From Nocardioides panaciterrulae (GTDB taxonomy: Bacteria; Actinomycetota; Actinomycetes; Propionibacteriales; Nocardioidaceae): a DNA stretch of 64,000 nucleotides. A model generated the notes under the pieces. It was not told where the DNA came from. It searched no databases and saw only the letters and a program-made list of their open reading frames with translations. The DNA lies in assembly GCF_013409645.1 (NCBI RefSeq), contig NZ_JACCBG010000001.1:806001-870000 (forward strand). Reading direction: 5' to 3'. Below, in pieces: positions 30,794-39,042 of this stretch; the stretch's first letter is position 1; every line of letters starts with the position of its first letter. A program made the position numbers and the translations under genes.

Positions 30794-30804
30794 CCGCCGC
30801 GCGA

Positions 30805-30835
30805 TTGGTCTTCGACCGCTCATTTCGACTAAACT
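30805..30835 (+). promoter_or_regulatory. candidate promoter of the infA-alpha operon
   Basis: TTGGTC at 30805-30810 and TAAACT at 30830-30835 are 19 nt apart, about 230 nt before infA. The leader contains a CTCCACCC/GGGTGGGG-type hairpin. The spacing is longer than ideal, so this is tentative. Confidence 0.4.
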
Positions 30836-31064
30836 GGCGTGTCGGCCCAACGTGGGTCTGCTTCGTGGTGCCTCGCGGCTGCCCGGATCGTGGCGAAATC
30901 ACTTCTTCAGTGAGCTCGTGCGTGCTCGGGATGAGGTCCACGAGCGGCTGCGCGAGGTCCACCTCCACCCCCGGGTGGGGGAGGTTCCCGGGCCACCCGG
31001 CTCCGGTCCACACCGGCTCCGGTGCACGACACGGTAGACAACCGACCAACAGATTGTGGAGGAC

Positions 31065-31286
31065 ATGCCGAAGAAAGAAGGCGTGATCGAGATCGAGGGC
31101 ACCGTCGTGGAGGCCCTGCCGAATGCCATGTTCCGCGTCGAGCTGAGCAACGGGCACAAGGTTCTCGCCCACATCAGCGGCAAGATGCGCCAGCACTACA
31201 TCCGGATCCTCCCCGAGGACCGGGTCGTGGTGGAGCTCTCGCCGTACGACCTCACCCGAGGTCGGATCGTCTATCGGTACAAGTGA
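31065..31286 (+). CDS. infA: translation initiation factor IF-1
   Basis: A 73-residue OB-fold protein that blocks the 30S A site during initiation. The chain [20 protein letters not shown] and [19 protein letters not shown] are nearly invariant. The ATG at 31065 yields the family N-terminus MPKKEG; GGAGG lies only 2 nt upstream, closer than usual. It leads the alpha operon, 25 nt before rpmJ. Confidence 0.97.
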   Translation: MPKKEGVIEIEGTVVEALPNAMFRVELSNGHKVLAHISGKMRQHYIRILPEDRVVVELSPYDLTRGRIVYRYK

Positions 31287-31311
31287 CAGCCGATAACTGA
31301 AAGGGCCTGAA

Positions 31312-31425
31312 GTGAAGGTCAAGCCGAGCGTCAAGGCCATCTGTGACAAGTGCAAGGTCATCCGCCGCCACGGGCGCGTGATGGTGATCTGCGAGAACCC
31401 CCGTCACAAGCAGCGCCAGGGCTGA
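31312..31425 (+). CDS. rpmJ: 50S ribosomal protein L36, zinc type
   Basis: A 37-residue protein beginning at a GTG and ending at the TGA at 31423-31425. The zinc ligands C11, C14, C27 and H32 are all present ([24 protein letters not shown]). AAAGGG lies about 9 nt upstream. It follows infA by 25 nt and precedes rpsM by 206 nt. Confidence 0.97.
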   Translation: MKVKPSVKAICDKCKVIRRHGRVMVICENPRHKQRQG

Positions 31426-31631
31426 GTCGACAGCGACTCAGGGTCGACCGGTCCGTGCCGCCAGGCGCGGACGGATCGACACCCAGCACGACGAGAACTG
31501 AACACCGCAACGTGATCGCTTAGGCCGCGAGGCCGAAACACCTCCGGAGCAGGGGCCGGAGCCCGGGTCGACGACCCGGGACGCGACACGACCGAAAACC
31601 CCTGTGCGAATCGAAGGGACACCGCCAGAAC

Positions 31632-32006
31632 ATGGCACGCCTTGTTGGTGTCGACCTCCCGCGCGACAAGCGCATCGAGGTCGCACTCACCTACATCTAC
31701 GGCATCGGCCGTACCCGCGCCCAGCAGCTGTTGGAGGCCACCGGGGTCAACCCCGACCTCCGCGTCCACGAGCTGGGTGACGAGGAGCTGGTCAAGCTGC
31801 GTGACGAGATCGAAGCCAACTTCAAGATCGAGGGTGACCTCCGTCGCGAGGTCCAGGCCGACATCCGCCGCAAGATCGAGATCGGCAGCTACCAGGGTCG
31901 CCGCCACCGCATGGGCCTCCCGGTCCGCGGTCAGCGCACCAAGACCAACGCGCGTACCCGCAAGGGCCCCAAGCGCACGGTTGCCGGCAAGAAGAAGGCC
32001 AAGTAA
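31632..32006 (+). CDS. rpsM: 30S ribosomal protein S13
   Basis: A 124-residue protein of the 30S head that contacts the 50S subunit and P-site t[24 protein letters not shown] and [21 protein letters not shown] identify it. The 206-nt gap upstream contains a CCCGGGTCG/CGACCCGGG hairpin and no recognisable gene. Confidence 0.98.
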   Translation: MARLVGVDLPRDKRIEVALTYIYGIGRTRAQQLLEATGVNPDLRVHELGDEELVKLRDEIEANFKIEGDLRREVQADIRRKIEIGSYQGRRHRMGLPVRGQRTKTNARTRKGPKRTVAGKKKAK

Positions 32007-32024
32007 CCCGAAGCGTGCTTCGGG
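32007..32024 (+). terminator. hairpin between rpsM and rpsK
   Basis: CCCGAAGC and GCTTCGGG form a perfect 8-bp stem with a 2-nt loop directly after the rpsM stop. It could attenuate transcription or protect the 3' end. Confidence 0.5.
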
Positions 32025-32114
32025 TTCGGGCCACCGAACCGATCCGATCTGTTGACCTGACCCACCTCGGGTCACCGGGCGAAGCCCGGAGAGAACCCTA
32101 AGAGGAGCTCCCGT

Positions 32115-32522
32115 ATGCCTCCCAAGAGCCGCACCGCGGCCGGCGCGAAGAAGGTGCGCCGCAAGGAGAAGAAGAACGTCGCTCAGGGCGAAGCCCACAT
32201 CAAGAGCACGTTCAACAACACCATCGTCACGATCACCGACCCCACCGGGGCGGTGATCTCGTGGGCCTCCGCCGGCACCGTCGGCTTCAAGGGCTCGCGC
32301 AAGTCCACTCCGTTCGCTGCGCAGATGGCCGCCGAGGCTGCCGGGCGTCGGGCGATGGAGCACGGGATGAAGAAGATCGACGTCTTCGTGAAGGGCCCGG
32401 GTTCGGGCCGCGAGACGGCGATCCGTTCGCTGGGTGCGATCGGCCTCGAGGTCGGCACCATCCAGGACGTCACCCCCACGCCCCACAACGGATGCCGGCC
32501 GCCCAAGCGCCGTCGCGTCTGA
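32115..32522 (+). CDS. rpsK: 30S ribosomal protein S11
   Basis: A 135-residue platform protein near the E site. [45 protein letters not shown] and the C-terminal [15 protein letters not shown] are diagnostic. It lies 108 nt after rpsM and 35 nt before rpsD. Confidence 0.98.
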   Translation: MPPKSRTAAGAKKVRRKEKKNVAQGEAHIKSTFNNTIVTITDPTGAVISWASAGTVGFKGSRKSTPFAAQMAAEAAGRRAMEHGMKKIDVFVKGPGSGRETAIRSLGAIGLEVGTIQDVTPTPHNGCRPPKRRRV

Positions 32523-32557
32523 TCGCCCGCACCCAGCGAATCCAAGGAGTCTGAACC

Positions 32558-33166
32558 ATGGCCCGCTACACCGGCCCCATGACCAAGAAGTCGCGTCGTC
32601 TCGGCGTCGACCTCGTTGGTGGCGACGCGGCGTACGAGCGTCGTCCCTACCCGCCCGGCCAGCACGGCCGCGGCCGCATCAAGGAGAGCGAGTACCTCCT
32701 CCAGCTTCGTGAGAAGCAGAAGGCGCGCATCTCCTACGGCATCCTCGAGCGTCAGTTCCACAACTACTACGTCGAGGCCTCCCGCCGTGCCGGCAAGACC
32801 GGCGACAACCTGCTGCAGCTGCTCGAGTGCCGTCTCGACAACGTGGTCTACCGTGCCGGCTTCGCCCGCACGCGCCGCCACGCCCGCCAGCTCGTCGTGC
32901 ACGGGCACTTCCGGGTCAACGGCAGGAAGGTCGACATCCCGTCCTTCCAGGTGACCGCCCACGACGTCATCGACGTCCGCGAGAAGTCCCTCGAGATGAC
33001 CCCGTTCATCGTGGCTCGCGAGACCCACGGTGAGCGCGTCGTCCCGGCGTGGCTCGAGGCCATCCCGTCGCGCATGCGCATCCTGGTGCACCAGCTCCCG
33101 GTCCGCGCACAGATCGACGTGCCGGTCCAGGAGCAGCTGATCGTGGAGTACTACTCGAAGAAGTAA
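32558..33166 (+). CDS. rpsD: 30S ribosomal protein S4, zinc-free form
   Basis: A 202-residue primary 16S rRNA binder, and repressor of the alpha operon in E. coli. The N-terminal zinc cysteines are absent (AYERRPYPPGQHG). The S4 RNA-binding domain reads ARQLVVHGHFRVNGRKVDIPSF. A composite hairpin follows before rpoA. Confidence 0.97.
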   Translation: MARYTGPMTKKSRRLGVDLVGGDAAYERRPYPPGQHGRGRIKESEYLLQLREKQKARISYGILERQFHNYYVEASRRAGKTGDNLLQLLECRLDNVVYRAGFARTRRHARQLVVHGHFRVNGRKVDIPSFQVTAHDVIDVREKSLEMTPFIVARETHGERVVPAWLEAIPSRMRILVHQLPVRAQIDVPVQEQLIVEYYSKK

Positions 33167-33174
33167 TCGCCACG

Positions 33175-33206
33175 CGCCGGCCCCCGACCCAGGTCGGGAG
33201 CCGGCG
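33175..33206 (+). terminator. composite hairpin between rpsD and rpoA
   Basis: CGCCGGC pairs with GCCGGCG and CCGACC pairs with GGTCGG around a CA loop, separated by a CC/GA mismatch. CTTCCTTTT follows. It may terminate part of the transcripts before rpoA. Confidence 0.6.
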
Positions 33207-33281
33207 CGGGCACCCACTTCCTTTTCACCAACGCAGTTCGGGCCCCTCAAATAGCGGTCGGGCCCGGAAAGGAAAGAATCA

Positions 33282-34298
33282 GTGCTCATCGCACAGCGCC
33301 CCACCCTGTCGGAAGAGTCCGTCGACGAGTTCCGTTCGCGCTTCGTCATCGAGCCGCTGGAGCCTGGCTTCGGCTACACCCTCGGCAACTCGCTGCGGCG
33401 CACCCTGCTGTCGTCGATTCCCGGCGCATCCGTCACCAGCATCAAGGTCGACACCGTCCTGCACGAGTTCTCGACCATCGAGGGCGTCAAGGAAGACGTC
33501 ACCGAGATCATCCTCAACCTCAAGGGCCTCGTCGTCTCCTCCGAGCACGACGAGCCGGTCACCATGTACCTCCGCAAGTCCGGCGCCGGTGACGTCACCG
33601 CCGCCGACATCGCGCCCCCGGCCGGTGTCGAGGTGCACAACCCGGACCTGAAGATCGCCACCCTGTCCGACAAGGGCAAGCTGGAGATGGAGCTCGTCGT
33701 CGAGCGCGGTCGGGGCTACGTCTCGGCCGTGCAGAACAAGGGCGCCGACAACGAGATCGGCCGGATGCCGGTCGACTCGATCTATAGCCCGGTCCTCAAG
33801 GTCACCTACAAGGTCGAGGCCACCCGTGTCGAGCAGCGCACCGACTTCGACAAGCTGGTCATCGACGTCGAGACCAAGCCGTCGATCCGTCCCCGTGACG
33901 CGATCGCCTCGGCCGGCAAGACCCTCGTCGAGCTGTTCGGCCTGGCCCGCGAGCTGAACGTCGAGGCCGAGGGCATCGACATCGGCCCCTCGCCGGTCGA
34001 CGAGCAGCTGGCCGCGGACCTCGCCCTCCCGGTCGAGGACCTGCAGCTGACCGTCCGCTCCTACAACTGCCTCAAGCGCGAGGGCATCCACACCGTGGGT
34101 GAGCTCATCTCGCGCTCGGAGCAGGACCTGCTCGACATCCGCAACTTCGGTGCGAAGTCGATCGACGAGGTCAAGGCCAAGCTGGTCGAGATGGGCCTGT
34201 CCCTGAAGGACAGCGCGCCCGGCTTCGACCCGCACGCGGCCCTGGCGGCGTACGGCGACGACGACGACGACGCGTTCGTCGAGGACGAGCAGTACTGA
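33282..34298 (+). CDS. rpoA: DNA-directed RNA polymerase subunit alpha
   Basis: A 338-residue protein that dimerises to nucleate RNA polymerase. The N-terminal domain (about 1-230) contains [24 protein letters not shown]; the C-terminal domain (about 250-315) reads [35 protein letters not shown] and binds UP elements and activators. The tail is acidic ([13 protein letters not shown]). The GTG start at 33282 follows AAAGGAAAG. Strong hairpins lie both before and after the gene. Confidence 0.99.
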   Translation: MLIAQRPTLSEESVDEFRSRFVIEPLEPGFGYTLGNSLRRTLLSSIPGASVTSIKVDTVLHEFSTIEGVKEDVTEIILNLKGLVVSSEHDEPVTMYLRKSGAGDVTAADIAPPAGVEVHNPDLKIATLSDKGKLEMELVVERGRGYVSAVQNKGADNEIGRMPVDSIYSPVLKVTYKVEATRVEQRTDFDKLVIDVETKPSIRPRDAIASAGKTLVELFGLARELNVEAEGIDIGPSPVDEQLAADLALPVEDLQLTVRSYNCLKREGIHTVGELISRSEQDLLDIRNFGAKSIDEVKAKLVEMGLSLKDSAPGFDPHAALAAYGDDDDDAFVEDEQY

Positions 34299-34307
34299 TC
34301 CCGGGTC

Positions 34308-34334
34308 GGTGGGGGCCGGTGACCGGCCCCCACC
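34308..34334 (+). terminator. 12-bp perfect hairpin between rpoA and rplQ
   Basis: GGTGGGGGCCGG pairs with CCGGCCCCCACC around a TGA loop, 10 nt after the rpoA stop. A flanking GGTCGG/CCGACC pair could extend it. It may uncouple rplQ from rpoA. Confidence 0.65.
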
Positions 34335-34405
34335 ACCACCCAAACCGACCCGTTCGGGTCGTCTACCCCGGTACCTGACACGGCCGGAGAGAAAAGAGAG
34401 ACGCA

Positions 34406-34981
34406 ATGCCCACTCCCAAGAAGGGCGCCCGCCTCGGCGGCAGCCCGGCCCACCAGCGCCTGATCCTCTCGAACCTGGCCACGGCCCTGTTCGAGCACGG
34501 CCGGATCACCACCACCGAGGCCAAGGCGCGCGTGCTGCGCCCGGTCGCGGAGAAGCTGATCACCAAGGCGAAGAAGGGCGACCTGCACAACCGTCGCGAG
34601 GTCCTCAAGACCATCCGCGACAAGGGTGTCGTGCACGTGCTGTTCACCGAGATCGCGCCGACCTTCGCCGAGCGTCCGGGTGGCTACACCCGGATCACCA
34701 AGATCGGCCCCCGCAAGGGCGACAACGCCCCCATGGCGGTCATCGAGCTGGTGACCGAGGCGTACTCGCCGAAGCCGGCCGCGTCGAAGGCGAAGACGGC
34801 CGTGGCGCCGAAGGCCGCTCCGGTCGAGGAGACCCCGGCCGAGGACGAGGCCACCGAGGCCCCCGCCGAGGACGCCCCCGCCGAGGACGCTCCCGCCGAG
34901 GACGCCCCGGTCGAGATGACCGAGGAGACCGTGCCGGAGAGCACCGTCGCCGAGGCCGAGGAGACCGAGGACAAGGCCTGA
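34406..34981 (+). CDS. rplQ: 50S ribosomal protein L17 with acidic tail
   Basis: A 191-residue protein. Residues 1 to about 125 are L17 proper ([54 protein letters not shown]). The last 60 or so are an Ala/Glu/Pro-rich disordered tail with a repeated EDAPA unit, an extension seen in actinobacterial L17. E. coli L17 is about 127 residues. It is the last gene of the alpha operon and is followed by an intrinsic terminator. Confidence 0.97.
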   Translation: MPTPKKGARLGGSPAHQRLILSNLATALFEHGRITTTEAKARVLRPVAEKLITKAKKGDLHNRREVLKTIRDKGVVHVLFTEIAPTFAERPGGYTRITKIGPRKGDNAPMAVIELVTEAYSPKPAASKAKTAVAPKAAPVEETPAEDEATEAPAEDAPAEDAPAEDAPVEMTEETVPESTVAEAEETEDKA

Positions 34982-34997
34982 GCCTGCTCAGGTCAGC

Positions 34998-35040
34998 GAA
35001 GGCCCGTCACCCGCGAGGGTGGCGGGCCTTCCTCGATTTT
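34998..35040 (+). terminator. alpha operon intrinsic terminator
   Basis: GAAGGCCCG-CACCC pairs with GGGTG-CGGGCCTTC across a GCGA loop with one mismatch, and a run of five T follows (CTCGATTTTT). It is the most canonical terminator in the window. Confidence 0.92.
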
Positions 35041-35088
35041 TCGCGCCCCTCTCGCGCCCCTCTCGCGCCCCTCTCGCGCCCTCGCGCG
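35041..35088. repeat. 11-bp tandem repeat after the rplQ terminator
   Basis: TCGCGCCCCTC is repeated three times in perfect register, then partially. It lies between the alpha operon terminator and the end of the convergent DUF2786 gene. Confidence 0.85.
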
Positions 35089-35089
35089 G

Positions 35090-35830
35090 TCAGGCTCCGC
35101 GGGGCAGTGCCCGCCGGGCACTCCCGACCCGCCGTTCGCCGAGGTCGGCGCGGCGGCCCGCGGCCCACCCCTCGGCCCCACCCGAGCCGGACAGCTGCCG
35201 GGGTGGCGCGGTGGTGAGGTAGGGGTAGGCCTGGTTGAGGGCGGCCTCGACGAGGGCGGACCGATCGGCGAGGACCAGCTCCGTGGAGCTCCCGGCCTCG
35301 CGGAACCTGTCGGAGGACTCTGCCCGGGCTCGCTGCTCCGCGGCCTTGAGGCGGTCGCCGATCGCCATCCGGAAGCCGGCGAGCCAGGACCGGCGGAAGG
35401 CAGCCTTGTGCTCGCCGGGCGGGACGTGGGTCCGGGACAGGCCGGTGGCGGCCTGGAGAAGCAGGCTGGTGAAGAGCAGCTCGGTGCGCTCGAGGTCGCA
35501 GTGGTGGCCGAACAGGTGCAGCGAGAGCTCCTTGCGTCCGTCGCGCCAGCGGGTCCGCTGCACCGTCTGGCAGCGCAGCCGCCCGGCGACGGTCGAGAGC
35601 AGGTCGGCCTTGTCCGCGGCGTACGGCGCGTCCATGGTCAGCACCCGGTCACCCACCGGGTCGCGGGTGGGATCCGCCTGTGCGAGCAGGACTTGGTCGA
35701 TGCCGTAGTCGGCGATGAGCTGGGCCGCCTTGGCGGTGTAGGTGACCGCCTCGTGCTCGGTGGCTGCGGGGTCCTCGGCCAGGGCCAGCAGCTTGCGGAC
35801 CTTGGCAAGGATCGGGTCGGGGTGGGTCAT
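35090..35830 (-). CDS. DUF2786 domain-containing protein
   Basis: A 246-residue soluble protein. The N-terminal 40 residues are the DUF2786 signature (ILAKVRKLLALAEDPAATEHEAVTYTAKAAQLI), followed by a larger helical region with LHLFGHHCDLERTELLFTSLL. The function is unknown. A GGAGG site sits about 8 nt before the ATG, unlike most genes here. Its 3' end runs up to the 11-bp repeat. It interrupts the usual rplQ-truA adjacency. Confidence 0.85.
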   Translation of the reverse strand: MTHPDPILAKVRKLLALAEDPAATEHEAVTYTAKAAQLIADYGIDQVLLAQADPTRDPVGDRVLTMDAPYAADKADLLSTVAGRLRCQTVQRTRWRDGRKELSLHLFGHHCDLERTELLFTSLLLQAATGLSRTHVPPGEHKAAFRRSWLAGFRMAIGDRLKAAEQRARAESSDRFREAGSSTELVLADRSALVEAALNQAYPYLTTAPPRQLSGSGGAEGWAAGRRADLGERRVGSARRALPRGA

Positions 35831-35912
35831 CGGGGCCTCCGTCTGGTCAGGGCGTCACCCTTGCAGCCCCCGGGGACAGCCGAGTAACGGTCCGGGCGCC
35901 GACGTGGCCGGG

Positions 35913-36293
35913 TCAGGAGCCCCCTCCTTGCAAGGCACCGGGCCAGCACGCGTCGAGCAGCTTGTGCGCCTCGGCCAGGGAGGCGCCGATCCGGCGCAGG
36001 CCGGCGGCGTACTCCTCCGCGGCCCGGCGGGCGTCGGCCGAGCCCGCGGCGGCGGTGCCGGCCACGAAGGTGCCCCGCCGGCCCTCGGTGACCACGACGC
36101 CGTCCGCCTCCAGCTCGCGGTAGACCCGGGCCACGGTGTTCACCGCGAGGTGCGCCTCGGCCGCCAGCGCGCGGACGGTCGGCAGCCGGGTGCCGGGAGC
36201 GAGCTCCCCGCGGGCCGCGCGCGACGCGATCTGACGACGCAGCTGCTCGAACGGTGGCTCGGAGGCAGCGGGGTCCAGGGGCTCGAGCTCCAT
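35913..36293 (-). CDS. GntR-family regulator, YtrA-like
   Basis: A 126-residue regulator with an N-terminal winged helix (EQLRRQIASRAARGELAPGTRLPTVRALA, HLAVNTVARVYRELEADGVV, RRGTFVAG) and only a short C-terminal helical region, the YtrA subtype. YtrA-type genes usually neighbour ABC transporters; none is here, so the target is unknown. The ATG follows a TAGGCT -10 box by 6 nt (leaderless). It is divergent from the PfkB kinase across 149 bp. Confidence 0.9.
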   Translation of the reverse strand: MELEPLDPAASEPPFEQLRRQIASRAARGELAPGTRLPTVRALAAEAHLAVNTVARVYRELEADGVVVTEGRRGTFVAGTAAAGSADARRAAEEYAAGLRRIGASLAEAHKLLDACWPGALQGGGS

Positions 36294-36442
36294 GCCCGCA
36301 GCCTAGGAGGCCGCGGCACGACACGCCCTGCCACGCGCCGCCCGCGGCAGCAGTTGTCCGGTGGTCTGCCAAGGATCGCCCGGGCGTGGATCGAGGTGGG
36401 CCCGCCGCTGCCGCGCCTTGCGCTGTGCGGCAGAGTCTCCCC

Positions 36443-37363
36443 ATGGAACCTGACGTGCTCGTGGTCGGCGAGGCCCTGGTCGACATCGTCAACGCCGCCG
36501 ACGGCGAGACCAAGGAGTACGCCGGGGGCAGCGCCGCCAACGTGGCCGTCGCGCTGGCCCGGCTGGGGCGCCCGGTCCGGTTCGCCACCAGCTACGCCGA
36601 CGACCCCCACGGGCGGCTGATCGCCGACCACCTGGAGCGGGCCGGCGTGGCGCTGGCGTGCGACCCCCACGCGGTCGCGCGGACGTCGACCGCCGAGGCC
36701 ACGATCGGGGTCGACGGAGCCGCGGAGTACGAGTTCGACCTCGAGTGGCACCTCAACGCCGTCCCCGTGGAGCCGCACCCGCTGGTCGTGCACACCTGCT
36801 CGCTCGGTGCCGTGCTCGAGCCGGGCGCCGACGAGGTGGTCGCCCTGCTGGAGAAGCTGCGCGAGCACGCGACCGTGAGCTACGACGTCAACGCCCGCCC
36901 GGCGATCACCGGCACCGGGCCCGACCTGGTCGACCGGGTCGAGCGGATGGCGCGCCTCGCCGACCTGGTCAAGGCCTCCGACGAGGACCTCGAGGCGCTC
37001 TACCCGCGGCTCGGGCTGGTGAAGGTGGCCCGCCGCCTGCTCTCGCTCGGTCCGGCCGCCGTGGTCGTCACCCGGGGCGCGGACGGCGCGATGTGGGTCG
37101 GGCCCGACGACGTCGTCGAGATCGGGCCCCACGAGGTCGAGGTGGCCGACACGATCGGCGCCGGCGACACCTTCGGCGCCGCCCTCCTCGACGCGCTCTG
37201 GGAGGCCGGCAGGCTCGGCGCCGACCACCGCGAGGAGCTGCGCGAGCTCCGACCCGCCGAGATCGAGGGCCTGCTCGCCCACGCCGCCCACGCCGCGGCC
37301 GTCACGGTCTCCCGTCCCGGCGCGGACCCGCCGTACCGCCACGAGCTGCCCGGCCTGCCGTAG
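36443..37363 (+). CDS. PfkB-family sugar kinase, fructokinase-like
   Basis: A 306-residue ribokinase-fold enzyme that would phosphorylate a sugar with ATP. The N-terminal signature GGSAANVAVALARLGRPV and the C-terminal signature VADTIGAGDTFGAALL with its catalytic Asp are intact. The closest annotation is fructokinase; substrate specificity cannot be read from the sequence. The ATG at 36443 follows CAGAGT by 6 nt. A dispersed repeat lies just downstream. Confidence 0.88.
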   Translation: MEPDVLVVGEALVDIVNAADGETKEYAGGSAANVAVALARLGRPVRFATSYADDPHGRLIADHLERAGVALACDPHAVARTSTAEATIGVDGAAEYEFDLEWHLNAVPVEPHPLVVHTCSLGAVLEPGADEVVALLEKLREHATVSYDVNARPAITGTGPDLVDRVERMARLADLVKASDEDLEALYPRLGLVKVARRLLSLGPAAVVVTRGADGAMWVGPDDVVEIGPHEVEVADTIGAGDTFGAALLDALWEAGRLGADHREELRELRPAEIEGLLAHAAHAAAVTVSRPGADPPYRHELPGLP

Positions 37364-37377
37364 CGGGGCTGTGGGCT

Positions 37378-37450
37378 GCGGGAATCCCCGGCCAGCCGGG
37401 GACTCCCTCGGTTGGGGGCCGTTGCAACGCCCATCAACCGCAGGAACTGC
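37378..37450. repeat. dispersed relative of the 156-bp repeat
   Basis: Over about 73 bp this region aligns with the unit found at 2.5-2.9 kb: both share GGAATCCCCGGC, the closing GCCGGGGA, then CCGTTGCAACGCCCATCAA and AGGAAC at matching spacing. Only one copy is present and the rest of the 156-bp unit is not recognisable. It sits between the sugar kinase and truA. Confidence 0.85.
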
Positions 37451-37512
37451 CCATCCACCCCCCGGTTCCGAGGCGGGTGCGGCGGTGACGACCGCGATGG
37501 GAGGATGCGGGC

Positions 37513-38370
37513 GTGCGGATCCGGATCGACCTGGCCTACGACGGCACCGACTTCCACGGCTGGGCGGCCCAGCCACGGCTGAGGACCGTGCAGGGTGAGG
37601 TCGAGGCGGCGCTGGCGACGGCGCTGCGCGTGCCGGAGGTCTCGGTCGTGTGCGCCGGGCGCACCGACACCGGTGTGCATGCGCGCGGTCAGGTGGTCCA
37701 CCTCGACGTCGCCGCCGAGCAGCTGGCCGCCTCGGCCGGGCGCTCGCAGGACCCGCCGCTGACCGCGCTGCTGCGCCGGCTGAACGGGATCCTGCCGCCC
37801 GACGTCCGGGCCCGCCGTGCGGAGACGGTCCCCGAGGGCTTCGACGCCCGGTTCTCGGCGCTGTGGCGCCGCTACGCCTACCGCGTCGCCGACGACGCCG
37901 CCGTCGTCGACCCGTTGGCCCGGCGCCACGTGCTGGCCTGGTCGCGACCGCTGGACCTGAGCCTGATGAACGCGGCCTCCGCCGACCTGGTCGGCCACCA
38001 CGACTTCGCCTCCTTCTGCAAGCGGCGCGAGGGCGCCACCACGATCCGCACCCTGCTGGGCCTCGACTGGTCCCGGGACGCGACCGGCGTCGCCGTGGCC
38101 ACCGTCCGCGCCGACGCGTTCTGCCACAGCATGGTGCGGGCCCTGGTCGGCTGCCTGCTCGCGATCGGGGAGGGCCGCCGCCCGGTCACGTGGGCCGGCG
38201 AGCAGCTGAGCGCCCGCGAGCGCGACCCCGCGGTGAGCGTGGCGCACGCGCACGGCCTCACGCTCGAGGAGGTCGCCTACCCCGCGGACGAGGAGCTCGC
38301 CGCCCGTGCCGACCGGACCCGGGCGAGGAGAACCCCAGTGGGAGCGGTCGAGGAGACAGGAGCGCCGTGA
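37513..38370 (+). CDS. truA: tRNA pseudouridine(38-40) synthase
   Basis: A 285-residue enzyme that makes pseudouridine in the anticodon arm. IRIDLAYDGTDFHGWAAQP, the catalytic-Asp motif AGRTDTGVHARGQVVH, and FCHSMVRALVGCLLAIG are diagnostic. The GTG at 37513 is 6 nt after GAGGAT. It overlaps the next gene by 4 nt. Confidence 0.96.
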   Translation: MRIRIDLAYDGTDFHGWAAQPRLRTVQGEVEAALATALRVPEVSVVCAGRTDTGVHARGQVVHLDVAAEQLAASAGRSQDPPLTALLRRLNGILPPDVRARRAETVPEGFDARFSALWRRYAYRVADDAAVVDPLARRHVLAWSRPLDLSLMNAASADLVGHHDFASFCKRREGATTIRTLLGLDWSRDATGVAVATVRADAFCHSMVRALVGCLLAIGEGRRPVTWAGEQLSARERDPAVSVAHAHGLTLEEVAYPADEELAARADRTRARRTPVGAVEETGAP

Positions 38371-38963
38371 ACGAGCACTACTTCACCGCCGACCCGGAGA
38401 CGCCGTTCGCGCGGGAGTCCTTCACCTGCGAGGCCTGGGGGCACCAGCTCGGGCTCACCAGCGGCGCGGGCGTGTTCAGCCGCGGGCACCTCGACCACGC
38501 GACGGCCGTGCTCCTCCGGGAGACCGAGCCGCCGGCGGCCGGCCGGGTCCTCGACCTCGGCTGCGGGTACGGCGTGATCGGCCTGGCGATCGCTGTCGCC
38601 GCCCCCCACACGGTGGTCACCGGCCTCGACGTCAACGAGCGCGCGGTGCTGCTGGCCAACGAGAACGCCGCGGCGCTCGGCGTCGCCGACCGGTTCACCG
38701 CCACCACGGCCGCCGGCGTCGACCCGGGCGCGACGTACGACGAGATCTGGTCCAACCCGCCGATCCGGATCGGCAAGCAGGCGCTGCACGACCTGCTGCT
38801 GACCTGGCTGCCGCGGCTGGTGCCCGGCGGCCGCGCGGTGCTGGTGGTCGGCAAGAACCTCGGCGCCGACTCCCTGCAGCGCTGGCTGGGCGAGCAGGGC
38901 TACCCGACCGAACGGCTCGCCAGCGCCAAGGGCTTCCGGGTGCTGGAGAGCCGTCGGGAGTGA
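38367..38963 (+). CDS. class I methyltransferase, RsmC/RlmG-like
   Basis: A 198-residue SAM-dependent enzyme of the MTS domain type. VLDLGCGYGVIGLAIAV is the SAM motif and WSNPPIRIG the NPP(Y/I) catalytic motif of N-methyltransferases acting on rRNA guanines. It lacks the extra N-terminal domain of E. coli RsmC. The GTG overlaps the truA stop, with AGGAG about 10 nt upstream, so the two RNA-modification genes are translationally coupled. Confidence 0.87.
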   Translation: MNEHYFTADPETPFARESFTCEAWGHQLGLTSGAGVFSRGHLDHATAVLLRETEPPAAGRVLDLGCGYGVIGLAIAVAAPHTVVTGLDVNERAVLLANENAAALGVADRFTATTAAGVDPGATYDEIWSNPPIRIGKQALHDLLLTWLPRLVPGGRAVLVVGKNLGADSLQRWLGEQGYPTERLASAKGFRVLESRRE

Positions 38964-39042
38964 CCGAGGCGCGCGTCACCGTCCGGCTCCGCCGGGGGAC
39001 CGCGCAGGTTCACCGTCGCGGCCCCACGGGCAGGATGGCGCC

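Noticed and set aside
30846..30860. Single GGCCCAAC match in the infA leader as a fourth 22-bp array
   Set aside because: Only 8 of 10 core bases match and there is no second copy at 22 bp.
37378..37450. Intrinsic terminator of the sugar kinase
   Set aside because: The hairpin exists, but the sequence is shared with the repeat 35 kb away, so it is better described as a dispersed element; a terminator role is only secondary.
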